From Massilia putida (GTDB lineage Bacteria > Pseudomonadota > Gammaproteobacteria > Burkholderiales > Burkholderiaceae_D), in assembly GCF_001941825.1 (NCBI RefSeq), contig NZ_CP019038.1, positions 310,001 through 374,000 on the forward strand: a stretch of DNA of 64,000 bases, written 5' to 3'. Under the pieces are notes generated by a model. The model was not told where the DNA came from, made no database searches, and saw nothing but the letters and a program-made list of their open reading frames with translations. The position numbers and the translations under genes are program-made. Positions 9,422 through 17,828 of this stretch are shown here, one piece after another; the stretch's first letter is position 1; every line of letters begins with the position of its first letter.

Positions 9422-9770
9422 TTAGAGCACTTGCTGAGCCGGTCCGCAGACGCGGAACCGGCAGGCTGAACAAGCTGCGGTATCCGCTCGGGCGCCGCCT
9501 GACTGCAGCAGATCTTCGATTTCGTCCTGGCCGAAACCATACTCACGCAGCAGCTCCTGCGTGTGCTCACCCAAGCGCGGGGCTGGGTGCCGCAGCGTGG
9601 CCGGGGTCTCGCTCCATTGCTGTGGGATGCCGATGGTGCGGATCGTGCCTTCGCTCGGGTGCTGCTGCTCGCTAAAGAAGCCCACGGCCCGCCAGCAGCA
9701 GCGAGGCATACGGGCCCATGAAGTTGGATGTCAGGTCGAGGATACGCAGGCCTGCGAGAGGGCCGTTCAT
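9422..9770 (-). pseudogene. CaiB/BaiF CoA-transferase, internally deleted
   Basis: From the ATG at 9770, right behind an AGGAGACC ribosome site, the frame gives MNGPLAGLRILDLTSNFMG and PYASLLLA, the first 27 residues of a class III CoA-transferase. It then jumps in another frame to the last ~85 residues (GFFSEQQHPSEG, IGIPQQWSETPATLRHPAPRLGEHTQELL). About 280 central codons, including the catalytic Asp, are missing. The deletion joint lies near 9690. The gene starts 15 bases after the SDR stop, so the two once formed an operon. Confidence 0.8.
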
Positions 9771-9784
9771 GTGGTCTCCTGGTG

Positions 9785-10603
9785 TCAATGGATGGTGAGG
9801 CCGCCGGTTGGGCTGATGACAGTGCCGGTGAGGTAGGCCGCATCATCGGAGGCGAAGAATGCCACGACCTTGCCGATGTCCGCCGGACTGGCCACGCCCA
9901 GCGGGCTGCGCGCCACGATTTTTTCGTACTGCTTGCGGTGCATGTCCGAGACCGTGCTGTCGGGGGAGAACACCGCCTCCCACGAGGGGGTGTCGCGCAC
10001 CACCGTCACGCAGACGCAGTTCACACGGATGCGCTCCCGCGCCAGGTCCTTGGCCAGCACCTTGCTCGCGGCGATCAGTCCACCTGAGAAACTGGCGATG
10101 GCCGTCTGCCCCGGTGTGGGGGTGCGTCCGCCCTCGGAGATGACGAACACCACGCTGCCGCCGCCACGCTCGCGCATCGCGGGCACGGCGGCCTGTACCA
10201 CCAGCAGCTTGGCCGCGAGGGCTTGGTCGACGAAATGGGTCACGCGCTGCAGGTCGACGTCGGCGAACGGGCCGCGTACTTCGGGCGAGCGCGCCTCGTC
10301 GTCGTTGCCGCCCGCATTGGGCACGACGATATCCACACCGCCGAACTGGCGTACCGCCTCAGCCACCACGGCCTGCATGTCGGCGCGGGACCGCACATCG
10401 CCCGGGGCGAAGCACGCCTGGCTCCCGTCGGCGCGTATCTCGCCGAGCACGGCCTGGGCTTTGTCCGCGCTCCTGCCGTTGATGACGACATGCGCGCCGC
10501 GCGCGGCCAGGTGCAGCGCCACGCCCTTGCCGATGCCTCCCGTACCGCCAGTAACGATGGCGACCTTGCCATGCAATGAGTCGATGGCCGATAGTGTTGA
10601 CAT
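9785..10603 (-). CDS. SDR-family oxidoreductase without the canonical catalytic tyrosine
   Basis: 272 residues from the ATG at 10603, which has GAGGAGA 9-15 bases upstream; an in-frame start 48 bases earlier lacks a site. The N-terminal Rossmann motif is TGGTGGIGKG and the NAG motif reads VPNAGGNDD. Where classical SDRs have YxxxK, this protein reads IAASK: the lysine is kept but the tyrosine is replaced by Ile, with SFSGG just before. The upstream Ser is in VFVISEGG. It may be a divergent enzyme or one with altered chemistry. Its operon partner is a deleted CoA-transferase, so the pathway is probably broken. Confidence 0.82.
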   Translation of the reverse strand: MSTLSAIDSLHGKVAIVTGGTGGIGKGVALHLAARGAHVVINGRSADKAQAVLGEIRADGSQACFAPGDVRSRADMQAVVAEAVRQFGGVDIVVPNAGGNDDEARSPEVRGPFADVDLQRVTHFVDQALAAKLLVVQAAVPAMRERGGGSVVFVISEGGRTPTPGQTAIASFSGGLIAASKVLAKDLARERIRVNCVCVTVVRDTPSWEAVFSPDSTVSDMHRKQYEKIVARSPLGVASPADIGKVVAFFASDDAAYLTGTVISPTGGLTIH

Positions 10604-11429
10604 ATTGCATTTCTCCTCTTGACATCGAATGCAGTGTAGGTGGCCCGCCATGTGGGCTCAAGTGCGGATTCTCGAAGAGCAGATTGCCGAAAACGAAAGC
10701 CAACTAATCGAGGAGAAAGGCAGCGCATCGCAATCTGCAAACCGAATTGCAGCGCCTGCTTCGACACTTGTTGCAAATAGAGCGCATCTGCGGTTGCGAA
10801 GAACTAGTTCGACAGATAGGAGACAAACATGCCGCAATTTTGTGGAAAGCATTTGGCATCGACCGCTCGATGACCAAGCTATTTGCGGCCGTCAGAAAGG
10901 CCAGTCGCGTCGATATCATTTATTATGAACGGAACCAAGCTCGGACTTGCTTTCGCATACGCCAGAGTTTCCCGAACGATGTCTCGCCGCGAACGGGCTG
11001 CGTGCCAGAGTGACGCCGGGGAAGGGCGCCTTTTCGGGGCAGCGAAAAAAATAAAATCGCAAAATGACCTGAATCGCCTATCTTGATTGGTTGTTGACGA
11101 GCTACGGAACAAACGGAAGCAGATAACGAAATTTCCGTGACGCGACGACAAATTCCACGGCGAGAAGCATGAGCGCTGTCGCCGAGTGGCCTACAGACGA
11201 GTGTCCCGGCATCTGGCCAATCTAACAAGGTACGCTCCTGGAAATCGAAATTACATGCATGGTTGCAACGACGCTTTATAGGCCGTTCGGAGCACGCAAG
11301 CTGAGTCAGCGTGCGTCGACGGAAAGGTAGCTCTGGAAATCGTCTAGCGGTCGTCACAACAGATTCGTTTGCTGTTAGCGCAGCTCAGACATTGAACGAT
11401 GAGCGGTGCCGAAAAATGCGGTGTCGTAG
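10604..11429. other. Long stretch without a recognised gene
   Basis: About 825 bases. Short open frames exist on both strands (for example 10747-11013 plus and 10923-11357 minus), but none has a ribosome site plus a recognisable family, and base composition drifts AT-rich. I regard it as intergenic or decayed. Confidence 0.4.
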
Positions 11430-11852
11430 GTGAGCACGGTTGCCTCATCGCCAGTGCCTCGATTTTTCGAGTCTGCTAACTACCGATGTACGGACGGATC
11501 GGCAAAGATAACAGTCGATCATGCAGACCTGCCGAATGAACTGCAGGTCGCAGCGGGCGAGACGGTGGCGGCGCTCTGGACGTCGGCGCAGACGAGGTCG
11601 TGGGACGCACTGACCGAACTCGGCATGGAATCAGTGGCGGCTGTGGACGCTGCAAAAGCTATCGAAACGCAGCGCCGAACTGCGTACGCGGCGCACTCGA
11701 AGATCTCAAGCAAGCCCGAGCGAGTAAATCAGGAGATCGTTGATCAAATGCGTCGCGAGCTTGTAGCTGCGATCGCGACAAATGTTGGCATTGAAGGCGA
11801 TTGTATGACGTTCGGCAACAGTTTTACACAAACAATCTGCGCTTTTTCGTGA
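11430..11852 (+). CDS. Hypothetical protein, 140 residues
   Basis: An open frame starting at a GTG with no clear Shine-Dalgarno site. The middle (residues 45-120) is Ala/Glu/Arg-rich and predicted helical (VAAGETVAALWTSAQT, VDQMRRELVAAIATN). I recognise no family. No signal peptide or membrane segment. It sits alone between gene-free stretches in a region of broken genes, so it may not be expressed. Confidence 0.3.
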   Translation: MSTVASSPVPRFFESANYRCTDGSAKITVDHADLPNELQVAAGETVAALWTSAQTRSWDALTELGMESVAAVDAAKAIETQRRTAYAAHSKISSKPERVNQEIVDQMRRELVAAIATNVGIEGDCMTFGNSFTQTICAFS

Positions 11853-12248
11853 CACGTTACACCAGCGATCCTCTTTCGCATAATTTATATTATGTCAAAT
11901 ACCATGTTTGTTGTCGGGCGGGCTCGTGCTTCCCTGGCGGGGTAAACGGTTAGCCGACCGTGTCGGCTTGTTTATCCCGGCCTTCTCCTGCGCCGCTGTT
12001 TCGACGCGCTGGCCTTTATCGCAACGCCGGGTTCGGTCCCGCGCCCAGGATGAGTCGGCAGTGTCCATGCAAGGCTGTAACGGTAGCCTCCCACGTCGCA
12101 GATCGCAAGCGCGAGGCGTGTCGACGCGAATCGGAGCATTCGTGCGCTGCCAGTCGTCCGGGCGTTCGTCGTCCGGTTGGCTGATCGATGCGCCAGCCGG
12201 GCCGCAGGCGGACGCGCACGGTCCTCGCCGCCTGCGACGCGGGCGGCT

Positions 12249-12681
12249 GCGTTCGTCGAGGACGTGTCGTTTGTCCGGGTTTTGTGGAAGCTACATTCGC
12301 CTGACGGACATCGCGCTCTTGCATTGGCTCGATATTGGGTCCAACCAGAGCCGGCCAATCCGTATTCAGATCGCCTGCGCCGCAGGCGTCATGCGTTCGT
12401 CGAAGACGTGCCGTTTGTCAGGGCTTTGTGGAAGCTACATTCACTTGACGAGCATCGCGCTCTTGCATTGGCTCGATATTGGGTCTACACAGAGCCGGCT
12501 AATCCGTATTCAGATCGCCGCGCCGCACGCGTGGCCGGTGCCATGCGTGCGGCGCGGACTTGCCGTCTGTCAGGGTTTTGTGGAAGCTATACTCGCCTGA
12601 AGAACAGCGTGCTCTTGCATTGGCTCGACATTGCGCTTGAACCGGAGCCGGCTAATCCGGATTCAGATTCAAATGGCCATC
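12249..12681 (+). repeat. Three tandem ~144-152 bp repeats, partly coding-like
   Basis: Copies begin at 12249, 12393 and 12545. Each contains TTGTGGAAGCTA near its first third, then GCTCTTGCATTGGCTCGA, then GAGCCGGCTAATCCG (or a close variant). Units 1 and 2 are exactly 144 bases apart, so one plus frame gives a 48-residue repeat (AFVEDVPFVRALWKLHS, EHRALALARYWV, EPANPYSDR). Unit 3 is 152 bases on and out of frame, although its own frame still reads SVRVLWKLYSPEEQRALALAR. The family is unknown to me. Frame preservation between units 1 and 2, followed by frame loss, suggests a degenerating repeat protein gene. Confidence 0.75.
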
Positions 12682-13153
12682 CTGGTGAAATTCCGGAATG
12701 GCGCGACAGAGAAGCTTATCCATAAAAAGAGGCTTATCCGTAAAATTCAAACACACCTTTTGGCCCCAGATAAACCACGCGGCGACGTTTTATAAACTCG
12801 ACATTACACTTCATAATGTCGATTTAACTAAAATTCGGGCTTGGCGCCATAGTCCGCCAATAAAGATCCTCAGAATCGGCACGTTAGGAGCCGATCCGCC
12901 ACGTTTTCACGCCCGAGTCTACAGGTTTTGCTAACAAAACGTCTCCATTTGCGCCCGCGAAATAGTCTTTCGCGTGCTTGCGCTACATCACGCCAACCCC
13001 TCCCTTTCAAAAACGGCGCTTTCCCTGCTGATTTCCCGCCCTGACCCCTGTCAAGAACGTCGAGCCCGTTTATAACGATAGTGGATGCGCGGAATTCAGA
13101 GCAGGACGATTGTTCCAGCGCCGCAAGCCATTTCAATGGAAAGGAAAAATGCC
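12682..13153. other. Gene-free stretch upstream of a large hypothetical gene
   Basis: About 470 bases, AT-rich around 12760-12830. No gene recognised. It must contain the promoter of the gene at 13154. Confidence 0.4.
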
Positions 13154-14638
13154 GTGAAACATTCTTCAATCGAAGTCGGGGCCCAGCTCGAGGCCGCGGC
13201 GCCGCAGTTCAGGACTGTGGAGACCATGCTGCAGGACATGCAAAACAACGTCTCACCTTCTCCCCGCGCTGTCGCGCAAGGAAAATCGAAGCCCTTCCTG
13301 CCCACCATGCCTGCCGATCAGTACGAAGAGCTCAAGACGCAATTGCGGGCGCAAGGTCCGGCCGCCGAAAAGCACGTCGCCGCCGAATTCGAGGCGGAAG
13401 CGCTGCCGCATGCGCCGGTCACCCTCACCGGGCCGAACGTTCCCGGCGCGACGGATGTGGATGGACTGATTCCGCCCGATACGCACGGCGCGGTGGGGCT
13501 CGATCATTTTGTCGAAGTCACCAATTCACACATCGACATTTTCGTCCGGACGAATCCGAGCCAACGCACCAGTATTTCGCTGGCGGCCTTTTTCGGCTAT
13601 ACGACGCGCGTACTGTTCGATCCACGCGCGGTCTATGACAGCGTCTGGAATCGCTGGGTCATCACCGCCGATGCGTTCCAGGAATCGACGACCCGCCAAC
13701 TGTATTTCGTCGCCATTTCCACGACGTCGAACCCGCTCGGCGCGTATTTCATCTACGCGCTGAACGTCACCTTCAACGCCGGCGATTTCTGGGATTATCC
13801 GCAATTGGGAATGGACCAGGACTCGGTCATCTTCACAGCCAACGTGTTCACCTCGTCGGGCGGATTCCGCGGCGCCGATATGTTCGCAGTCGCAAAGGCG
13901 CGTCTGTACAACGGGCTCGGATTTTCCGTGCCGGTCTTCACGGGCCTGCGCGCGACGCTGGCCCCGCCGATCGTACTGGACCAGAACGCGCGGACGTTCC
14001 TGATCGCCGCGTCGGGCGGCAGCAGCCTGTCCCTTTACACGCTCACCAATTCGAGCCGGCCGAACGGCATCCAGCTGACGGGGCCGGTGAACGTCTCGGT
14101 GCCGTCGTACACCGCTCCGCCCGACGCCCCGCAGCCGGGCACCAATGCCGTGCTCGACACGCTCGACGGCCGCTTCGTCAACGCCAGCACGCAGACCGGC
14201 GACTTCCTGTGGCAGGTCCATACCGTGAATCTGGTCGGGTATGCGGCGCCGAAGTTCTACCAGATCAACACGGCCACCAATTCGCTCGTGCAGAGCGCAT
14301 TCTTCTTCGGGACGTCGACGTCGTTCGATTTCAACGCGTCGATCGCGGCCAACAGCGCCAACGACATCTTCGTGACGTGGACGCTGACCGATCCGCCGCG
14401 CGGCACCAACGCCCAGGTGCGGTTCTCCGGCTTCGACCACAACGACGGTGCCAAGTATGTCCTGAGCCCGGGCATGGCGGCCTTCACGAGTCCGACGTGG
14501 TTCGGCGGCGGCCGCTGGGGCGATTACTCCGCGGTGACGGTGGATCCGAGGAACACCCGGCGCGCATGGCTGGTCAACGAGGATATCCTGTCGAACCACG
14601 ACTGGGGCAGCCGGATCGTCGGCATCGGCTTCGCGTGA
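13154..14638 (+). CDS. Hypothetical protein, probable beta-propeller-like exoprotein
   Basis: 494 residues from a GTG at 13154, preferred over the ATG at 13136 because GGAAAGGA (13138-13145) lies at the right distance only for the GTG. After a helical N-terminal 90 residues, the protein is rich in aromatic, Thr, Ser and Gly strands: PPDTHGAVGLDHFVEVTNSHIDIF, YFVAISTTSNPLGAYFIY, WDYPQLGMDQDSV, FGGGRWGDYSAVTVDPRN, LVNEDILSNHDWGSRIVGIGF. This pattern (plan, witness, D-rich turns) resembles large bacterial propeller-like surface or secreted proteins. No Sec signal is visible. No function can be assigned. It is convergent with the next gene. Confidence 0.7.
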   Translation: MKHSSIEVGAQLEAAAPQFRTVETMLQDMQNNVSPSPRAVAQGKSKPFLPTMPADQYEELKTQLRAQGPAAEKHVAAEFEAEALPHAPVTLTGPNVPGATDVDGLIPPDTHGAVGLDHFVEVTNSHIDIFVRTNPSQRTSISLAAFFGYTTRVLFDPRAVYDSVWNRWVITADAFQESTTRQLYFVAISTTSNPLGAYFIYALNVTFNAGDFWDYPQLGMDQDSVIFTANVFTSSGGFRGADMFAVAKARLYNGLGFSVPVFTGLRATLAPPIVLDQNARTFLIAASGGSSLSLYTLTNSSRPNGIQLTGPVNVSVPSYTAPPDAPQPGTNAVLDTLDGRFVNASTQTGDFLWQVHTVNLVGYAAPKFYQINTATNSLVQSAFFFGTSTSFDFNASIAANSANDIFVTWTLTDPPRGTNAQVRFSGFDHNDGAKYVLSPGMAAFTSPTWFGGGRWGDYSAVTVDPRNTRRAWLVNEDILSNHDWGSRIVGIGFA

Positions 14639-14650
14639 TGCACCGGCGAA

Positions 14651-14677
14651 GGGCAGGCAAGCTTGACCGCCCTGCCC
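14651..14677. terminator. Hairpin between convergent genes
   Basis: GGGCAGG (14651-14657) pairs with CCTGCCC (14671-14677) around a 13-base loop, lying between two convergent stop codons. No strong T run follows, so activity as a bidirectional terminator is inferred. Confidence 0.4.
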
Positions 14678-14687
14678 TGCGTCACGT

Positions 14688-15005
14688 TTAACGCATACCG
14701 CTGTCGTAGACGATATGGACCGGCGTGACGTGGTCTTTGACCACGGTCACCGTTTGCGGCGCAGCGTGCGGGTAAATGGCCTCCGATTGCGGATGCAGGA
14801 CATAAGTGCCGGGCTCGAGAATGATCTCGAACCGGCCGTCCGGTCCGCTGCGCACTTCGGCGACGGCCTGCCCTGCTTGGTTCGTCACGCCGATCAACGC
14901 CTGATAAGGACGTTGGTTGATCGAGCCGGGCCGTTCGATCGGGCTGACCGGCCGTAGCACCACGTCCCCCGCTATGCCGCTGGCGATGTCGTGAGCTTGC
15001 ATCAT
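14688..15005 (-). CDS. Small carboxypeptidase-regulatory-like domain protein
   Basis: 105 residues from the ATG at 15005. The core (PYQALIGVTNQAGQAVAEVRSGPDGRFEIILEPGTYVLHPQ) has the G-D-G-x-F...L-x-P-G-x-Y pattern of carboxypeptidase regulatory-like/Ig-fold beta sandwich domains. It lacks a signal peptide at this start. The start lies 5 bases downstream of the recombinase stop and has no ribosome site of its own, so it is probably translated by coupling. Its relation to the recombinase is unclear. Confidence 0.6.
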   Translation of the reverse strand: MMQAHDIASGIAGDVVLRPVSPIERPGSINQRPYQALIGVTNQAGQAVAEVRSGPDGRFEIILEPGTYVLHPQSEAIYPHAAPQTVTVVKDHVTPVHIVYDSGMR

Positions 15006-15009
15006 GATG

Positions 15010-16173
15010 TCACACGATCCCGCGCCGGTTCGCCGACGCCATGATTTCATCATAGCGCTCATTGTCCGTCTTGTGCAGGTAGGCCGCCGTTGTCGCGATG
15101 TTCGCGTGGCCGGCGGTGTCCTGCAGGGTCTTGAGCTGGACGCCGTTGTTCGCGTGGTTCGTCAGCATGCTGTGACGCAGCCAGTGGGCCGAGGCCTGGC
15201 GCAATGTGGCGGCCGTGTCGGTGTCGCCACGGGCCTCCGCGACGTGCGCGGCATCGGCGAAGACCGCCTTGATCGCTTCCGAGGCCGCTTCGTCGGTGAT
15301 GCGCGCGAGACCGCGGCTGCGGCTCGACAGGACCAGCGGCGTGCGGTCGGTGCGGCTCGTCTGCGGCAGCAGTTCGAATGCCTGGCGGTAGCTGCGGAAC
15401 GCATCCAGCATGTCGGGCGGAACCGGCAGGCGGCGCGGCTTGTTGCCTTTGCCGACGACGTCCAGCCACCAGCGGCCGTTGCCTTCCGTGTAGATGGAGC
15501 CCATTGCCGCGCCGACGATTTCATTCAGGCGTGCGCCCGTGTGCGCGAACGCGACGAGCAGGAAGCGGTCGCGCGCGCGCCGTTTGACCGCGGCCGGCGT
15601 GTCGGCCGGGCGCGCCGCGACGGTGTCCATGGCGAGCGCGATCGCGCCCTGGGTCAGGTAGCGCGTGATGCGGCTGGCCGACGGCGCCCGCACGTTGCGC
15701 ACGAGCGCGGCCGGATTGCGGCGCAGATAGCCCGTCTGTTCCGCGAATCCCAGCAGCCCCTTCACGGCGATCATGGCCTGGCGCCGGCTCGGGTCGGACA
15801 GCGGGCCCGTGAACGGCCGGTAGCGCGGGTCGGTGCGCGGCCACTTCGTCGTGGACACCCATTCGGGTGGCGGATTCTTGAGGAATTCCTTGTACGCGTT
15901 CAGATCGGCGACGTTCAGCTGGCCCAGCGTCTTGCGGGCCTCCTCGCGGCACCAGGTCAGGAAGCGGAACAATTCCTTCTGCGTGTTCTGGATCGATTTT
16001 GCGCTGAGTTCGCCGTGCGCGATGAATTCGCGCGCCAGTTCGATGTCGGTCGTCGCCTCCGTGATCGCGTCGTCGGCCTGGCGGTACAACTTGACGTGCA
16101 GCCGGCCGCTCGCGCCGGTCGAGATCTCTTCCGGAAGGGCTGGACCAAGGTCGATGGGCGTAAAGTTCGGCAT
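15010..16173 (-). CDS. Tyrosine recombinase/integrase (phage-integrase family)
   Basis: 387 residues. The SAM-like core-binding domain spans about residues 50-170 (SAKSIQNTQKELFRFLTWCREE). The catalytic domain holds the full set of residues: Arg in HTGARLNEIV, Lys in VVGKGNKPRRLPV, HxxR in HWLRHSML, His in GHANIATT and the nucleophilic Tyr in AAYLHKTDNERY. It is therefore probably active in site-specific recombination or chromosome-integron/phage-like integration. No flanking attachment sites were recognised. A near-consensus LexA box sits 17-32 bases upstream of the start, so SOS control is likely. The gene is followed immediately by a small coupled gene. Confidence 0.9.
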   Translation of the reverse strand: MPNFTPIDLGPALPEEISTGASGRLHVKLYRQADDAITEATTDIELAREFIAHGELSAKSIQNTQKELFRFLTWCREEARKTLGQLNVADLNAYKEFLKNPPPEWVSTTKWPRTDPRYRPFTGPLSDPSRRQAMIAVKGLLGFAEQTGYLRRNPAALVRNVRAPSASRITRYLTQGAIALAMDTVAARPADTPAAVKRRARDRFLLVAFAHTGARLNEIVGAAMGSIYTEGNGRWWLDVVGKGNKPRRLPVPPDMLDAFRSYRQAFELLPQTSRTDRTPLVLSSRSRGLARITDEAASEAIKAVFADAAHVAEARGDTDTAATLRQASAHWLRHSMLTNHANNGVQLKTLQDTAGHANIATTAAYLHKTDNERYDEIMASANRRGIV

Positions 16174-16189
16174 GGTGGGACTGATGTCA

Positions 16190-16205
16190 CTGTGTTTTTA
16201 TACAG
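16190..16205 (-). promoter_or_regulatory. LexA (SOS) box upstream of the recombinase
   Basis: On the minus strand the bases read CTGT-ATAAAAAC-ACAG, an exact match to the CTGT-N8-ACAG LexA consensus, with flanking TA and TG like known SOS boxes. It lies 17 bases before the recombinase start codon and overlaps a TATAAA that could be its -10 element. Confidence 0.72.
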
Positions 16206-16242
16206 TATATCATCCCGGCCGGTTCCCGGACCACCCTTTGCA

Positions 16243-16803
16243 TCAATCCGTAAGCCCTTGCCGCGCCGCCGCCAGGATCTCGTCGCCGAGGGCCGCGTCG
16301 TCCACCGCGCGGGCGAGAACGACCGCCCCGACCATCGCGCTCAGCGCCAGCATGGCCTCCGCCCGCGCGTCCTTCGCCCCGCGGCGCTTGCCGGGCAGCG
16401 CATGCACGAGACGGTCGATCGCGCCCTTCACATGGGACGTGAACGCGGACCGGGTCGCCGGCTCCTTGCCGGCGTCGGGCGCGAGCGCCGTCATCAGGCA
16501 GCCGGCACCGGCGTGGTCGACGTGGCGCCGGCTCAGGTACAGGTCCAGGTAGGCGCCGATCCCCTCCTCCGCCACGATGCGGTCGAAATCAGCGTGCGTC
16601 TTGCGCGACAGGTCGGCCAAGGCCTCGGCCATCAGCGCTTCCTTCGACGCGAAATGGTTGTAGAACGGGCCGTGGGTGAGGCCGGTCGCCTTCATGATCT
16701 CGCTGACGCTCACGCCGGCGAAGCCGCGTTCGCGGAACAGCCGGCCCGCCTCTTCCAGGATACGGCGGTGCTTTTCGGCGGTCTCTTCAGGTGGATAGCG
16801 CAT
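16243..16803 (-). CDS. TetR/AcrR-family repressor
   Basis: 186 residues from the ATG at 16803, preceded by a perfect AAGGAGG site. Residues 8-55 are the TetR helix-turn-helix (TAEKHRRILEEAGRLFRERGFAGVSVSEIMKATGLTHGPFYNHFASKEALMAEAL), and the remainder is a helical ligand domain. It is divergent from an SDR gene 127 bases away, and two matching dyads in that gap are probable binding sites for this protein. The arrangement is typical of a repressor that responds to a substrate of the adjacent oxidoreductase. Confidence 0.9.
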   Translation of the reverse strand: MRYPPEETAEKHRRILEEAGRLFRERGFAGVSVSEIMKATGLTHGPFYNHFASKEALMAEALADLSRKTHADFDRIVAEEGIGAYLDLYLSRRHVDHAGAGCLMTALAPDAGKEPATRSAFTSHVKGAIDRLVHALPGKRRGAKDARAEAMLALSAMVGAVVLARAVDDAALGDEILAAARQGLTD

Positions 16804-16839
16804 GACTATCGCCTCCTTAGAAATTGTTGGGTTGACGTC

Positions 16840-16892
16840 AAACATTATATCCATCATGCTTCTTGCGTCCAAACATGACATCCATCATGTTT
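16840..16892. promoter_or_regulatory. Two TetR-type operators in the divergent promoter region
   Basis: Site 2 (16871-16892) is AAACATGA-N6-TCATGTTT, a perfect 8-base dyad. Site 1 (16840-16861) is AAACATTA-N6-TCATGCTT, the same site with two mismatches. Both share the spacer TATCCA/CATCCA. They start 31 bases apart, about three helical turns, between the TetR and SDR genes. Confidence 0.75.
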
Positions 16893-16930
16893 GATGGCCA
16901 ACCCCCACGACAACCATCAAGGAGCACATC

Positions 16931-17728
16931 ATGAGCAAAGCACAGCAAGGCACCGCCATCGTCACGGGCGCCTCCGCAGGCCTCGGTAAGATCTATGCGG
17001 ACCGCCTTGCGCGGCGCGGGTACGACCTCGTCCTCGTCGCCCGCCGCGGCGACAAACTGGCCGCGCTGGCCGATACGCTGCGCGCGACGTATGGCGTGCA
17101 GGCCCGGCCATTCGTCGCCGACCTGAGCCAGGCTGCCGACGTCGAGCGCCTGGCCGCCCTGATCCGCGAAGACGACGGCATCACGATGCTCGTCAACAAT
17201 GCGGGCGTGTCCGTGATGGGCACGACGGCGACCGCCGACCCGGCGAAACTGGTGTGGCAGCAGGCGATCAACGTGGATGCCGTGACCAGGCTGAGTCTGG
17301 CGGCGCTGCCGACATTTATCGAACGCGATCGCGGCACGCTCGTGAACGTGTCGTCGGTACTGGGCTTCGGCTTCCTGCCGCCGAGCGCGTTCTACAGTGC
17401 CGGCAAGGGCCACGTGGCGAATCTCACGCGCGCCCTGCAGAACGAGGTACAGGGTACGAACGTGCGCGTGCAACTGGTGGCGCCGTCGGCGACGGCGACC
17501 GACATCTGGGACGCGGCAGGTATCCCGCTGAGCACGATGGATCCGCAGATCGTGATGAACGCCGAGGATTGCGTCGACGCGGCGCTGGCCGGCCTCGACC
17601 TGGGCGAACAGGTCACCTTCCCCTCCGTCGAGGACGGGCAGCTGTGGAAGAATTTCGAAGAGGCGGCCGCGAAACTGTTCCAGGGCGCGATGCGCGGCAA
17701 GCCGGCATCGCGCTACCGGGTCGGCTGA
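16931..17728 (+). CDS. SDR-family NAD(P)-dependent oxidoreductase
   Basis: 265 residues, a classical SDR. The cofactor motif is TGASAGLGKIYADRLARRG, NNAG is at VNNAGVSVMG, the catalytic Ser is in LVNVSSVLGFGFLPPS, and YxxxK is FYSAGKGHVANL. An AAGGAG site precedes the ATG. Substrate unknown. Control by the divergent TetR gene is inferred from the paired operators. It resembles small-molecule carbonyl reductases induced by xenobiotics or aldehydes. Confidence 0.9.
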   Translation: MSKAQQGTAIVTGASAGLGKIYADRLARRGYDLVLVARRGDKLAALADTLRATYGVQARPFVADLSQAADVERLAALIREDDGITMLVNNAGVSVMGTTATADPAKLVWQQAINVDAVTRLSLAALPTFIERDRGTLVNVSSVLGFGFLPPSAFYSAGKGHVANLTRALQNEVQGTNVRVQLVAPSATATDIWDAAGIPLSTMDPQIVMNAEDCVDAALAGLDLGEQVTFPSVEDGQLWKNFEEAAAKLFQGAMRGKPASRYRVG

Positions 17729-17828
17729 TCCGGCGGGCGCGCCGCCGCGCACGCTTGAACCGTGTTTGCAGTGCGGCCGCGCCTACGGGACAATGGCCAC
17801 AACGAACTGCCAACCGAAAGGAGCATGC

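Noticed and set aside
11879..11894. CATAAT-N4-ATTATG dyad as an operator
   Set aside because: AT-rich 6-base arms near a doubtful ORF; chance cannot be excluded and no gene to regulate is evident.
12249..12681. CRISPR-like array
   Set aside because: Unit length (144-152) and internal similarity do not fit short repeat plus unique spacer; units are similar over their whole length.
13526..14599. A 357-codon minus frame opposite the hypothetical exoprotein
   Set aside because: Arg-rich antisense translation with no domain.
15004..16878. A 624-codon open frame on the plus strand over the recombinase and TetR genes
   Set aside because: Its codons are the antisense of two well-supported minus genes; high GC makes long antisense frames common.
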